Source: Candidatus Thorarchaeota archaeon
GTDB taxonomy: Archaea; Asgardarchaeota; Thorarchaeia; Thorarchaeales; Thorarchaeaceae
Length of the DNA: 64,000 nucleotides
Reading direction: 5' to 3'
NCBI GenBank assembly: GCA_011365025.1
Contig: RDOF01000011.1
Span: 17,058-81,057 of the forward strand
The notes under the pieces were generated by a model that did not search any database, was not told the DNA's origin, and saw only the letters and a list, made by a program, of their open reading frames with translations. A program made the translations under genes and the position numbers. How positions within the stretch are numbered: the first letter of the stretch is position 1; each line of letters opens with the position of its first letter. Positions 17,815 through 25,536 of this stretch are shown piece after piece.

Positions 17815-19008
17815 ATGACATCAACGGTCTATTTTACTGATAGGAATGCTCAGTCATACTACAATATGTTAGACAAGCTAGAGCACGTGTTCAATTCATT
17901 GGGGCTCAGCGAAGCCATAAAACCTGGTGACAAGGTCATGGTCAAGACACACTTTGGCCAATGGGGTAACACAAACTATCTTCGTCCTGCCTATGCCCGA
18001 AAAATAGTTGACCTCGTGAATGCCACAGGAGGCATTCCCTTTGTGGCAGAAACCTGTGGCTTAGGCTATGGCGCAGGGGGCGCATACGGTGGCCGCACTA
18101 CTGCCCCCGAGTATCTCGCAATGGCCGCTCTGAACGGATATACCGAGGCAACAGTTGGAGCCCCTATAATAATGGCTGATGGCTATTGGGGCACCGATAC
18201 ATATGATATTGCTATTGAGGGTGACCACTTGAAAAGCGTAGATGTAGCTAGTGCCCTCTTAGACTGCGACATAGTCATCGTTCTCACGCATGCAAAGGGC
18301 CACGGCTTATCAGGCCTTGGCGGGACAATTAAGAACTTGGGCATAGGCCTTGTGGGGAAGCGTGGAAAAGCGGCGATGCACTTCATGGGCGATATTAGGA
18401 TTGATGGAGAAAAGTGCCTCGGCGCTGAGTGTTCAAAGTGCCTGAAAGTCTGTCCTGTGCGATGCATAACCATGAATGAGAAGGCAGAGGTTGATGCCTC
18501 CAAATGTATAAGCTGCGGCCATTGTAGCAGTGTATGCGATAGGGTCAAGGCAAAGGCAATTGCGATCTCCTGGCGGCCCAATCATACTCAGGCTCCGATA
18601 TTCGTAGAGAACGCTTTTGGTGTTGTGAAATCAATTGGTCCTAACAGGTTCTATTACATCAACCTTGCAATTGACATAAGCGACAAGTGCGATTGCTGGA
18701 ATGTGGGCGCCCCTCTTCTTGTGCACGACATTGGAATCTTTGGATCAAGAGACCCCTTGGCAGTAGACGAAGCAACCTTGCAGGCAATAAAGGACGCTCC
18801 TGCAAACCCCGATTCCATGATTGTTGACATTGAATGTGGAGTCTGCAAATTCGCCTCTGCTCATGCCTGCAAGGATCCAGAAACCGGAGCGGTAATAGAA
18901 CTGGCTGAAAGGCAGTTCTCTCACGCTGAGAAGATAGGCTTAGGCAGTCGGAAATATGAACTTGTGACCCTTACCCGAGATCCACCAAGGCGCGAAGGAC
19001 CGCACTAG
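17815..19008 (+). CDS. DUF362 domain protein with two [4Fe-4S] clusters, second tandem copy
   Basis: A 397-residue paralogue of the preceding protein, similar throughout (KLEHVF, THFG.WGNTN, GGRTTAPEYLA.AALNG.T, the ferredoxin insert, GIFGSRDPLAVDEATLQ). Both cluster motifs are present, with the same wide first gap. It differs near the C-terminus by an insertion with three further cysteines (IECGVCKFASAHAC), which might bind metal. An open frame runs 30 bases further upstream to a TTG, but the ATG at 17815 matches the paralogue's start. It is followed 16 bases later by the DinB-like gene, probably in one operon. Confidence 0.85.
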   Translation: MTSTVYFTDRNAQSYYNMLDKLEHVFNSLGLSEAIKPGDKVMVKTHFGQWGNTNYLRPAYARKIVDLVNATGGIPFVAETCGLGYGAGGAYGGRTTAPEYLAMAALNGYTEATVGAPIIMADGYWGTDTYDIAIEGDHLKSVDVASALLDCDIVIVLTHAKGHGLSGLGGTIKNLGIGLVGKRGKAAMHFMGDIRIDGEKCLGAECSKCLKVCPVRCITMNEKAEVDASKCISCGHCSSVCDRVKAKAIAISWRPNHTQAPIFVENAFGVVKSIGPNRFYYINLAIDISDKCDCWNVGAPLLVHDIGIFGSRDPLAVDEATLQAIKDAPANPDSMIVDIECGVCKFASAHACKDPETGAVIELAERQFSHAEKIGLGSRKYELVTLTRDPPRREGPH

Positions 19009-19024
19009 GGGAGTGAGTTGACAG

Positions 19025-19531
19025 ATGGACTGGTTCAGACAGGCACTTGTCGGGGCACATAGAAATCAAAGAGCACACATGTTCTTCGTCCTTCAGAATC
19101 TGACGGAAGATGAACTGAAGAAGGAAATGACTACCGAGGACTATTCGCGTTCAATAATTGGCATTGTGATGCATATTGGCACTGCAGAGACATATTGGTT
19201 TCACAAAGCAAAGGAGTCAATAGGTCCACCAGTGATTGTTGACACCGTGGAGGAGGCATTTGCACGAATTAGGGAAAACACTGCCAGAATCGAGGAGAAG
19301 GTTTTGGAATGCCCCAAAAATCAGCTTCGAATTATTCCACCCACAAAGGAATCTGGCCCCTCAATTGCATGGGCTGTCCTTCGTACTGCGCAGCATGGCA
19401 TTTACCATTCCGGTCAAATCGCGAAGATTCGGAGGATTATTGGTGCATCTGAATTAGGTCCCGACATCGAAGATACTTGGAGCACGGCAGCTGATTCCTT
19501 GATTCAAATCATCAAGAAGATCACCGATTAG
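19025..19531 (+). CDS. DinB/YfiT-like four-helix metal-binding protein
   Basis: A 168-residue protein of the DinB superfamily, four-helix bundles that bind a divalent metal through three histidines and often act as thiol-dependent transferases. Candidate ligands are the His in IGIVMHIGTAE (about residue 51) and the pair in AQHGIYHSGQ (about residues 128 and 132, the family's H-x3-H on the third helix). The length fits. It is directly after the two DUF362 genes and probably co-transcribed. Substrate unknown. Confidence 0.8.
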   Translation: MDWFRQALVGAHRNQRAHMFFVLQNLTEDELKKEMTTEDYSRSIIGIVMHIGTAETYWFHKAKESIGPPVIVDTVEEAFARIRENTARIEEKVLECPKNQLRIIPPTKESGPSIAWAVLRTAQHGIYHSGQIAKIRRIIGASELGPDIEDTWSTAADSLIQIIKKITD

Positions 19532-19637
19532 AGCCTCAGTACTGTATCAACTCGAGTTGGGAACCTCAACTTGGATATCTGCGATTTCCTAAAAAGGTAC
19601 AGCTAGGAAACTTAAGACGCTTTCAACGAGCCAACAT

Positions 19638-19654
19638 AGGAGGTACTGCCACTG
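19638..19654 (+). promoter_or_regulatory. Strong Shine-Dalgarno placed for a possible CTG start
   Basis: AGGAGG at 19638-19643 is one of the strongest ribosome sites in the window, yet the first ATG of the frame is 54 bases downstream. An in-frame CTG at 19652 has the right spacing (eight bases), and the frame is open from 19640. Initiation here would add 15 residues to the protein. No ATG, GTG or TTG is in frame between the two. Confidence 0.4.
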
Positions 19655-19696
19655 CCGAATTTTCCAATTGGTGATCCCATACGAGAGCTTTCTCTT

Positions 19697-20701
19697 ATGC
19701 TCGATGGTGGCGTGCTCTTCTACGCAGGTCTTCTTGGGGGTATGCTTCTCTATCAGTGGCATCGAGAGGAATTACGGCGGTATAGTGACATCAAGTTCGC
19801 TTGGGCCATCTTTATGTTTGGCATGGTCGCCAATAGGGGGTTCTTTGTCCTTGCTGATTTCTACTTCGTAGCAGACCCAATAAACACGCTTCTAATCAAG
19901 GCGGGATACATAGGTCTCATCTCTGCGTTAACTGCATTCTTCTTCGCAGTAGAACTCATTCTTCCCTACAGAACACATCAGTGCTTCACAATACTTGGCG
20001 CAGCACACATAGGATTCGCGGCAATCATTCCGGGTGACTTACTTGAAGCAGTAGCTATTTCGATAGCAATAGTCACTCTAGTCTGCGTCATGCTTTTCAT
20101 GAGTCATGTTATCAAGCACACAGCTGGAGATGTTCAGAGAAGTGTAAATATCGTTGTTATTGGTTTTATCATGGGCTATATCGGCTTCATCCTGGCAAGT
20201 GACATGTCCTTCAGCAATTTTGGTGTGACCGGGTATGTGATAGGGCAGACTCTTCTCATTGTAGGTCTGACTTCCTTCGGAATTGGGATTATTATTTCGC
20301 CAGCTCTGGATGAGCTTGACTGGCGAACTCAGCTTGTCGAGTTGTATATCATCCAATCTGGTGGGTTATTAGTTTTTCATCATGAGTTTGAAGAGAATCC
20401 GAATATTGACCAAGCATTGACAGCTGCTGGCATTTCAGGAATCCAGTCTATGTTCAAGGAAATAACAAGCAGTGACTCTGGCTTGAACGTCGTATCGATT
20501 GGGGAATATGACATTCTATTCGCCCATGGTCGATCCTTCAGTTCGGTCCTAATTGCGAAGAAGCCGTATCAAGTTCTTGTTTCTAAGGTTGAGGAGTTCA
20601 CTGAAAGGTTTGAGGGTGTATTTGGATCAATGATTGATACCTTTGAAGGGAGCTTGCGCGAGTTTAGCTCTGCCAACGAAATAGTGCTTACAGTCTTCTA
20701 G
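19697..20701 (+). CDS. Multi-pass membrane protein with a C-terminal longin/roadblock-like domain
   Basis: A 334-residue protein with about seven hydrophobic helices in its first 205 residues and a soluble C-terminal domain from about residue 212. The tail reads as two strands (LYIIQSGGLLVFHHEF), a helix (IDQALTAAGISGIQSMFKEI), three strands (LNVVSIGEYDILFAHGRSFSSVLIAKK) and a helix (LVSKVEEFTERFEGVF). That is the beta2-alpha-beta3-alpha order of longin and related domains that bind small GTPases; Asgard archaea carry many such domains. The first ATG is 19697, but a strong AGGAGG (19638-19643) lies far upstream with an in-frame CTG at 19652. The longin call is from pattern only. Confidence 0.6.
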   Translation: MLDGGVLFYAGLLGGMLLYQWHREELRRYSDIKFAWAIFMFGMVANRGFFVLADFYFVADPINTLLIKAGYIGLISALTAFFFAVELILPYRTHQCFTILGAAHIGFAAIIPGDLLEAVAISIAIVTLVCVMLFMSHVIKHTAGDVQRSVNIVVIGFIMGYIGFILASDMSFSNFGVTGYVIGQTLLIVGLTSFGIGIIISPALDELDWRTQLVELYIIQSGGLLVFHHEFEENPNIDQALTAAGISGIQSMFKEITSSDSGLNVVSIGEYDILFAHGRSFSSVLIAKKPYQVLVSKVEEFTERFEGVFGSMIDTFEGSLREFSSANEIVLTVF

Positions 20702-20703
20702 AA

Positions 20704-21858
20704 TCACCACTCAGGCAATTCTTCATATCTGTGACAGAAAATCCAGTAGTTCTCCTCGATTTCACGATACTCGGGAACCTCCATTCTGCAGATTTCTTTC
20801 GCAAATTCGCATCTTGTGTGAAAGGGACAACCGGGCGGCGGCCTACTCAAATCGGGCGGTTCCCCTGGAATTCCCCTTATTCTCATGCCTTTCTCCCTTA
20901 TTTTGCGAATTATTTCCATGGAAGGATTGCTCATTACGAATGCTCTTGTGAAGGGATGTCCCGGAGAGAGAAGTACTCTCTTCACATCCCCGAATTCCAT
21001 TATCCTGCCAGAGGACATCACTGCAACTCGATCGCTTGTTTCAGCAATCAAACCTTGATCATTGCTTATGAGCAGCATTGACAGGTGTAATTCTTCTCTA
21101 ACCAATTGAATCGCACGCAATATTCTGTGTTGCACGCCAACGTCAACTGCCGTTGTAGGTTCATCCGCAATCAGCAATACCGGATTTGTGATCAAGGCCA
21201 TTGCCATCAATATGCGCTGGTCCTCGCCCATGCTGAACTGCGAAGGCTTCATTAACTGACGAAGGTCAGTATCGGCAATCTCCACAAGATCCAGTGTTTC
21301 AAGCACTCTTCTTGCAACAAAGCGTTCTGTCATGATTTTGTCTTCATCATGAACCCAAAGGGGTTCCCCTGTCTGGTCCGCAATCTGTGTGTATGGATTG
21401 AGCGATTTGTGTGTGCCCTGTGGAACGTAAGTTATTTCGTTGCCACGTATCTTCCGGTACTCATCTTCATCCAACGCTAGGATGTTCTGCCCCTTGTACC
21501 ATATCTCACCTGAAACTCCGGGTAGCTCTGATCCTACTTCCTCTCGGGATAATCCCTTCTTCTTTGCTGCATCCTTCAACTCCCAGAGCCTCCTGTTCTC
21601 AGGGTCACTGGATGCTGAGGCATAGAATCTTGAAACCCTATCAAAGATTCCCATGATTGCCAAAGCTACTGAGGTCTTTCCAGACCCCGACTCCCCAAAG
21701 AGCCCAACAGCCTCTCCCTTTTTGATATCGAAAGAAACATCATTAACAGCCTTCACGAGGCCCTGTGCCGAAGTATAGTAGGCTCTGAGATTCTTTACAC
21801 GCAGGATTGTTTCATTACTGGCCTCGGGCATGTGCTGCACAACATCAATACCTCTCAT
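20704..21858 (-). CDS. Orphan oligopeptide ABC ATP-binding protein with degenerate catalytic motifs
   Basis: A 384-residue OppD-type ATPase. Walker A GESGSGKTS (55-63), Q-loop YVPQG and Walker B LLIADEPTTAVD are normal. The signature is FSMGEDQR instead of LSGGQxQR, and the switch histidine is replaced by Asn (LLISNDQG). It should bind ATP but hydrolyse it poorly on its own, like the degenerate site of an asymmetric ABC dimer. It shares with the other orphan at 15393 an insertion containing MGIFDRVSRFYASASSDP. The Cys-rich C-terminal domain (GCPFHTRCEFAKEIC) is intact. Its ATG overlaps the stop of the acyltransferase gene by four bases. Confidence 0.87.
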   Translation of the reverse strand: MRGIDVVQHMPEASNETILRVKNLRAYYTSAQGLVKAVNDVSFDIKKGEAVGLFGESGSGKTSVALAIMGIFDRVSRFYASASSDPENRRLWELKDAAKKKGLSREEVGSELPGVSGEIWYKGQNILALDEDEYRKIRGNEITYVPQGTHKSLNPYTQIADQTGEPLWVHDEDKIMTERFVARRVLETLDLVEIADTDLRQLMKPSQFSMGEDQRILMAMALITNPVLLIADEPTTAVDVGVQHRILRAIQLVREELHLSMLLISNDQGLIAETSDRVAVMSSGRIMEFGDVKRVLLSPGHPFTRAFVMSNPSMEIIRKIREKGMRIRGIPGEPPDLSRPPPGCPFHTRCEFAKEICRMEVPEYREIEENYWIFCHRYEELPEW

Positions 21859-22973
21859 ATACCCTGCGAAAAGAGCATTCTATTCGTGCTATCATGTTCG
21901 GGCGATTGTTTCAAGCGTTGTTCAAGCATGAACCACACTATTCCGCCTGCGAAGGAAATAGCTAAGTTTACACCAAAATACACAAAATAAGCGACCGCGT
22001 CAAGCCCGAATCCTTCGGCACTGTAGGATGGCCAGAAGAAACACACTATAGAGAAATAGAATATCTGGAATAGAAGGATATGATATGTCGAACGACTCAC
22101 CAACCGAACAAAGCCTGCAATCCTGCCTGATGCATTTCGCGGGAGCATGTCCATCCCCAGAAGAAAGAGTAACGCAGAGTACGGATATACAAAGGCGGTA
22201 TAATCTCCGGCCAGAAAGGGAATGCGTAAGCCAATGAAGAGCCACGCTCCGATGTAAATCGCACTGATTGGCCCGAGCACCCATATCGCAGTATTTCTCT
22301 TGTCCTCGATTCTATGACCCCTTGAGAACCAGATGCCTATGCCAACGGCAAATAGGTGTGTGAGAATGTTCATTCTGAAAAAGACAGGAATGAAACTAAA
22401 CGACTCAAGTTCTGGCCAGAGGATGTTCATAAACTGGGTTACAAAGACATGCATGGACAAATCCACTAATAGGCAAATTGCCACTGTCAGCCTTGGCCAC
22501 CTGATAAAAGACCAGTAGATAAGAGGAAGAACGAAAATCGAAGTAAGAATAACTGGTACGAACCAATTCCCAGGGCCTCTGAATGGGAGTACTCCTAAGA
22601 GATTGGACCACTGAAATTCAAGATCGCCCAGAGCATAACCCAACAGAGTCGAAGCAAGAAAGAGACCCAAAAGGGGCAAAATGAACCTCTTTGTCTTTTT
22701 TTCAAAGTAAAGGCGGGAGTATAGTTCTCTTAGACCAACTTGGCCAGACCACTGAAATGAATGACCAAGATTGAATCCCATTATGATGAGGAACAAGGGT
22801 ATGGAAATCCGTTCCCAAAATGGTGCAAGGATACTCCATTTCACGCCCCACGGAAGTGAATGATCCAGTATGACCAAGAATATTGCCAAAGCTTTCATGG
22901 CATCAACCTGGAAGAAGAATGGTCTCTCAATGGGTTCAAATGCTTCATCTTCCGGCAAGACTATGTCTGTCAA
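21855..22973 (-). CDS. Acyltransferase 3 family membrane protein
   Basis: A 372-residue integral membrane protein with about ten helices. The start (FFFQVDAMKALAIFLVILDHSLPWG) is the family hallmark: a conserved helix whose His is proposed to take part in moving an acyl group to a sugar or other surface polymer. SIPLFLIIMGFNLG is the next family motif. The TTG at 22973 is the only start that keeps this N-terminus. The coding end overlaps the orphan ABC ATPase by four bases (ATGA), so the two are translationally coupled, an odd pairing. Acceptor unknown. Confidence 0.8.
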   Translation of the reverse strand: MTDIVLPEDEAFEPIERPFFFQVDAMKALAIFLVILDHSLPWGVKWSILAPFWERISIPLFLIIMGFNLGHSFQWSGQVGLRELYSRLYFEKKTKRFILPLLGLFLASTLLGYALGDLEFQWSNLLGVLPFRGPGNWFVPVILTSIFVLPLIYWSFIRWPRLTVAICLLVDLSMHVFVTQFMNILWPELESFSFIPVFFRMNILTHLFAVGIGIWFSRGHRIEDKRNTAIWVLGPISAIYIGAWLFIGLRIPFLAGDYTAFVYPYSALLFLLGMDMLPRNASGRIAGFVRLVSRSTYHILLFQIFYFSIVCFFWPSYSAEGFGLDAVAYFVYFGVNLAISFAGGIVWFMLEQRLKQSPEHDSTNRMLFSQGI

Positions 22974-23083
22974 CTACAACACAGGTCTCTGTCATTTCAA
23001 TCGCAAATAATACTATTTCCCAGTCCACAAGCATTAATACTCCAATATATGCCCCGATGAAGCACTAAGGGGCAAAGAGCTGA

Positions 23084-24307
23084 ATGGGACTAAGAGATAA
23101 AGCAACGGTTTCTGTTTACATCGCCTACGCTTTGCAATCAGCAGCTCTTGCAATGAGCTGGCAATTCGTCTCACTCTTTGTAAAACACGAACTTGGCGCT
23201 CCGGATTTCCTCACAATAACAGCGATTTGGGCTGCTCCTGCCTTCATCAACATAGTTGCTGTCAACTTTTGGGGGGCGTTCTCGGATAGAGTAGGTGAGA
23301 GGAAGCCCTTCATGATTGTCGGCTTCTTCGGCTATGCCTTGACATTCTCTTTGTATTCCATGGTTTATTCGAGCGTGCAATATCTTGTTGTAGCCGTGCT
23401 AGGTGCAGTTATCTCTTCGGCGGCGCTTCCTGCGGGGCAAGCCCTTCTTACAACAGATGTGGATAATAAGGGTGAGCGTTTGGGATATTTCATCTCTGCC
23501 CAATCTGCCGGGTGGTTCTTTGGGGCGTTAGCCAGCGGGCTTCTGTACGACGTCATTGGGATGTTCTCTCTCTACCGTATCGCTGCCCTGTTCTGTGTCG
23601 CTGCATTAATCAGCTGCGCCATTTTTGTTAGAGACATTCCGGTTGTTGTTGACAGAGAGATGCCTGACACAAGACTATCTGCGATAATTCGTGAACCAGG
23701 TATGATTCGCCTCATCGGAGCTGTTGGACTCAGCCAAATAGGAATGAACGCTGTAAGCTTCATGATGTCCATAATGATTGTCGATGAGCTCGGAGGACAA
23801 GCATACTACGTAGGATTTGCCAATTCAGCTGCAACTCTGATAGCTGTGGTCATTACAGGATACATTGGTCGTGTCATTGATAGAAGAGGACCTGCAAAAA
23901 TCCTAAGCATTGCGATGTTGTCCTACGCAGTCTTTGCCTTCGGTTTTGCAATTGTTAACAATCCGGTTGCCGCAGCTGTAATGTGGGCGCTTCCCATTTA
24001 TCCCCTCTCATCAACAGCCGCCTTTTCCCTTGGAGCAGTCCTTTCAGGGAAACGCGAACGTGGCCGTGCAATGTCTCTGGTAAGTGGTGCGCAAAATACT
24101 GGTTCTGCATTTGGACCAATTGTCGGTGGTCTCTTTGCTCAGTACGTCTTTGGAAGCGTACAGCCAATTTCCTGGATTAACATGGCATTCAATATAGTCG
24201 CTTTCATAATAGCGCTCACACTAATCGGTCTGGTTTCATCAAGAAGAGCACCCCGAAAAAGGAACGAAGAAAATGACGAAATTGCCGTTGGCGTTTCCGA
24301 GGCATAG
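23084..24307 (+). CDS. MFS transporter (12 helices)
   Basis: A 407-residue major facilitator superfamily protein with twelve predicted helices in two halves. The loop between helices 2 and 3 carries the family motif (GAFSDRVGERKPFMIVG); a weaker repeat in the second half reads GRVIDRRGPAKIL. A short charged tail follows the last helix. It is divergent from the acyltransferase and 36 bases upstream of the Ntn-hydrolase gene, so the latter may be co-transcribed and act on the transported compound. Substrate unknown. Confidence 0.85.
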   Translation: MGLRDKATVSVYIAYALQSAALAMSWQFVSLFVKHELGAPDFLTITAIWAAPAFINIVAVNFWGAFSDRVGERKPFMIVGFFGYALTFSLYSMVYSSVQYLVVAVLGAVISSAALPAGQALLTTDVDNKGERLGYFISAQSAGWFFGALASGLLYDVIGMFSLYRIAALFCVAALISCAIFVRDIPVVVDREMPDTRLSAIIREPGMIRLIGAVGLSQIGMNAVSFMMSIMIVDELGGQAYYVGFANSAATLIAVVITGYIGRVIDRRGPAKILSIAMLSYAVFAFGFAIVNNPVAAAVMWALPIYPLSSTAAFSLGAVLSGKRERGRAMSLVSGAQNTGSAFGPIVGGLFAQYVFGSVQPISWINMAFNIVAFIIALTLIGLVSSRRAPRKRNEENDEIAVGVSEA

Positions 24308-24343
24308 TGAGCTTGATAAGTGGCCGCCATTAGGACTGTCGGT

Positions 24344-25189
24344 ATGAGTTGTGCCTGTACCCTTGCCGCAAAGCGTGTTGGCTGGAGGTATTTCCTACTA
24401 AAGAATAGGGACCTTACGTATCCTGACTTCCAAGACCGGCTAGTCTTTGATGAACAAATCTTTGCAGTGAAAGGAGTACATATCGGAGCTGGAGTAGATA
24501 TTGGTGTTTCAATTGGGCTGAATCGAAAAGGTCTTGCCGGATGCTCCGCAACTGTGCTTGCCAATGAAAACCTTCCGTATGATATTCTCCTTGAGAGGAT
24601 TCTTCGTGAGTGCACCACAATTGACGACGCTTTTCTACTCGTTCAGAATGACCTTGAAGTTGGCCATACGTATCAATGGTGCAACTTTGTCTTGGCGACA
24701 TTGGAGGGTGTCGCAGCCATTGAAATCGGGGAGGGCACGTGCGATTTGGAGAAGAACTCTGACGCTATTTCAAGGACAAATCATCATCTACGATTGGCCA
24801 CAACCGATCAGGTCAAGGCAGCGAGCTCGGAGGAACGTGAAGCAGCTGGACCTCTATACACCAGCCAGGCAAGAAGGCAGAGGGCATCCAAAATGCTGAA
24901 TTTGGCCAAGACACTTGGTGACATGATTGAGATTCTGAGTAGTCACAGTGATAGCAGAGGATTTGACTCCATCTGTCGTCACTGGAGTAGTGATCCGTCA
25001 AACCAGTATCTTGGTGAAACATCTTACGGTTATATTTTGGAGGTTGAAGGAGCCAAGGATTCATCAAATCTTGACATGCGGATTCACGTTTCCAAGGGCA
25101 ATCCGTGTTCGAGCACTTTCAAGGAAGTTCTGATTGATTTTGATAGCACCGGTTTCAAGAAAGAAGGCGTTGTATCTGAATTCCCGTAG
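24344..25189 (+). CDS. Ntn-hydrolase, C45/penicillin-acylase-like
   Basis: A 281-residue protein. It begins MSCACTLAAK and soon has LLKNRDLTYPDF, the pattern of C45/C59-type N-terminal nucleophile hydrolases, in which an N-terminal Cys attacks an amide and an R/KNRD motif follows the first strand. Cys-3 or Cys-5 would be the nucleophile after removal of the short leader. Further family-like stretches are GLNRKGLAGCSAT and ENLPYDILLERILRECTTIDDA. An open frame runs 24 bases upstream to a GTG, but the ATG at 24344 places the Cys correctly. Likely an amidase on a small acyl-amide or peptide; exact substrate unknown. Confidence 0.7.
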   Translation: MSCACTLAAKRVGWRYFLLKNRDLTYPDFQDRLVFDEQIFAVKGVHIGAGVDIGVSIGLNRKGLAGCSATVLANENLPYDILLERILRECTTIDDAFLLVQNDLEVGHTYQWCNFVLATLEGVAAIEIGEGTCDLEKNSDAISRTNHHLRLATTDQVKAASSEEREAAGPLYTSQARRQRASKMLNLAKTLGDMIEILSSHSDSRGFDSICRHWSSDPSNQYLGETSYGYILEVEGAKDSSNLDMRIHVSKGNPCSSTFKEVLIDFDSTGFKKEGVVSEFP

Positions 25190-25536
25190 GTCGAATCTTA
25201 GCATCAACAAGTGTATCTAAGAATTCTCCTACTGCACCTTATCCCCCTTGTGGCGGGCCTTGATGGTTTACTGAATGACTTCCTCATTTGTCATGCGGTT
25301 AGTGGGCAATTCAGTGCCTTTTCGGGGAGTCATTGACTACCGAATTCAGCTATTCTGAAACGGCTGCATTGATGAGCCCAGGCCAAGCCATATAGGCCGA
25401 TGAACGAGTTCCTCTCGCGACTTGCGAGTGACTCCCTTTTTCTTCAAACAACTTCCACAAATCGGTGCGTATATGAGGAGGAATACGAAACCAGTTCAAA
25501 GCCAGCTAAGGAAACGAACGATTAGCCGTGATTAGC
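25190..25536. other. Intergenic gap with a terminator-like hairpin
   Basis: This gap of about 350 bases has no convincing reading frame. Near its middle GAGT-CTCGC (25406-25418) can pair with GCGAG-ACTC (25424-25434), and CCTTTTTCTTC follows on the plus strand, a reasonable intrinsic terminator for the MFS/Ntn-hydrolase transcript, or an attenuator before the DapA-like gene. The first 200 bases hold nothing recognisable. Confidence 0.45.
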
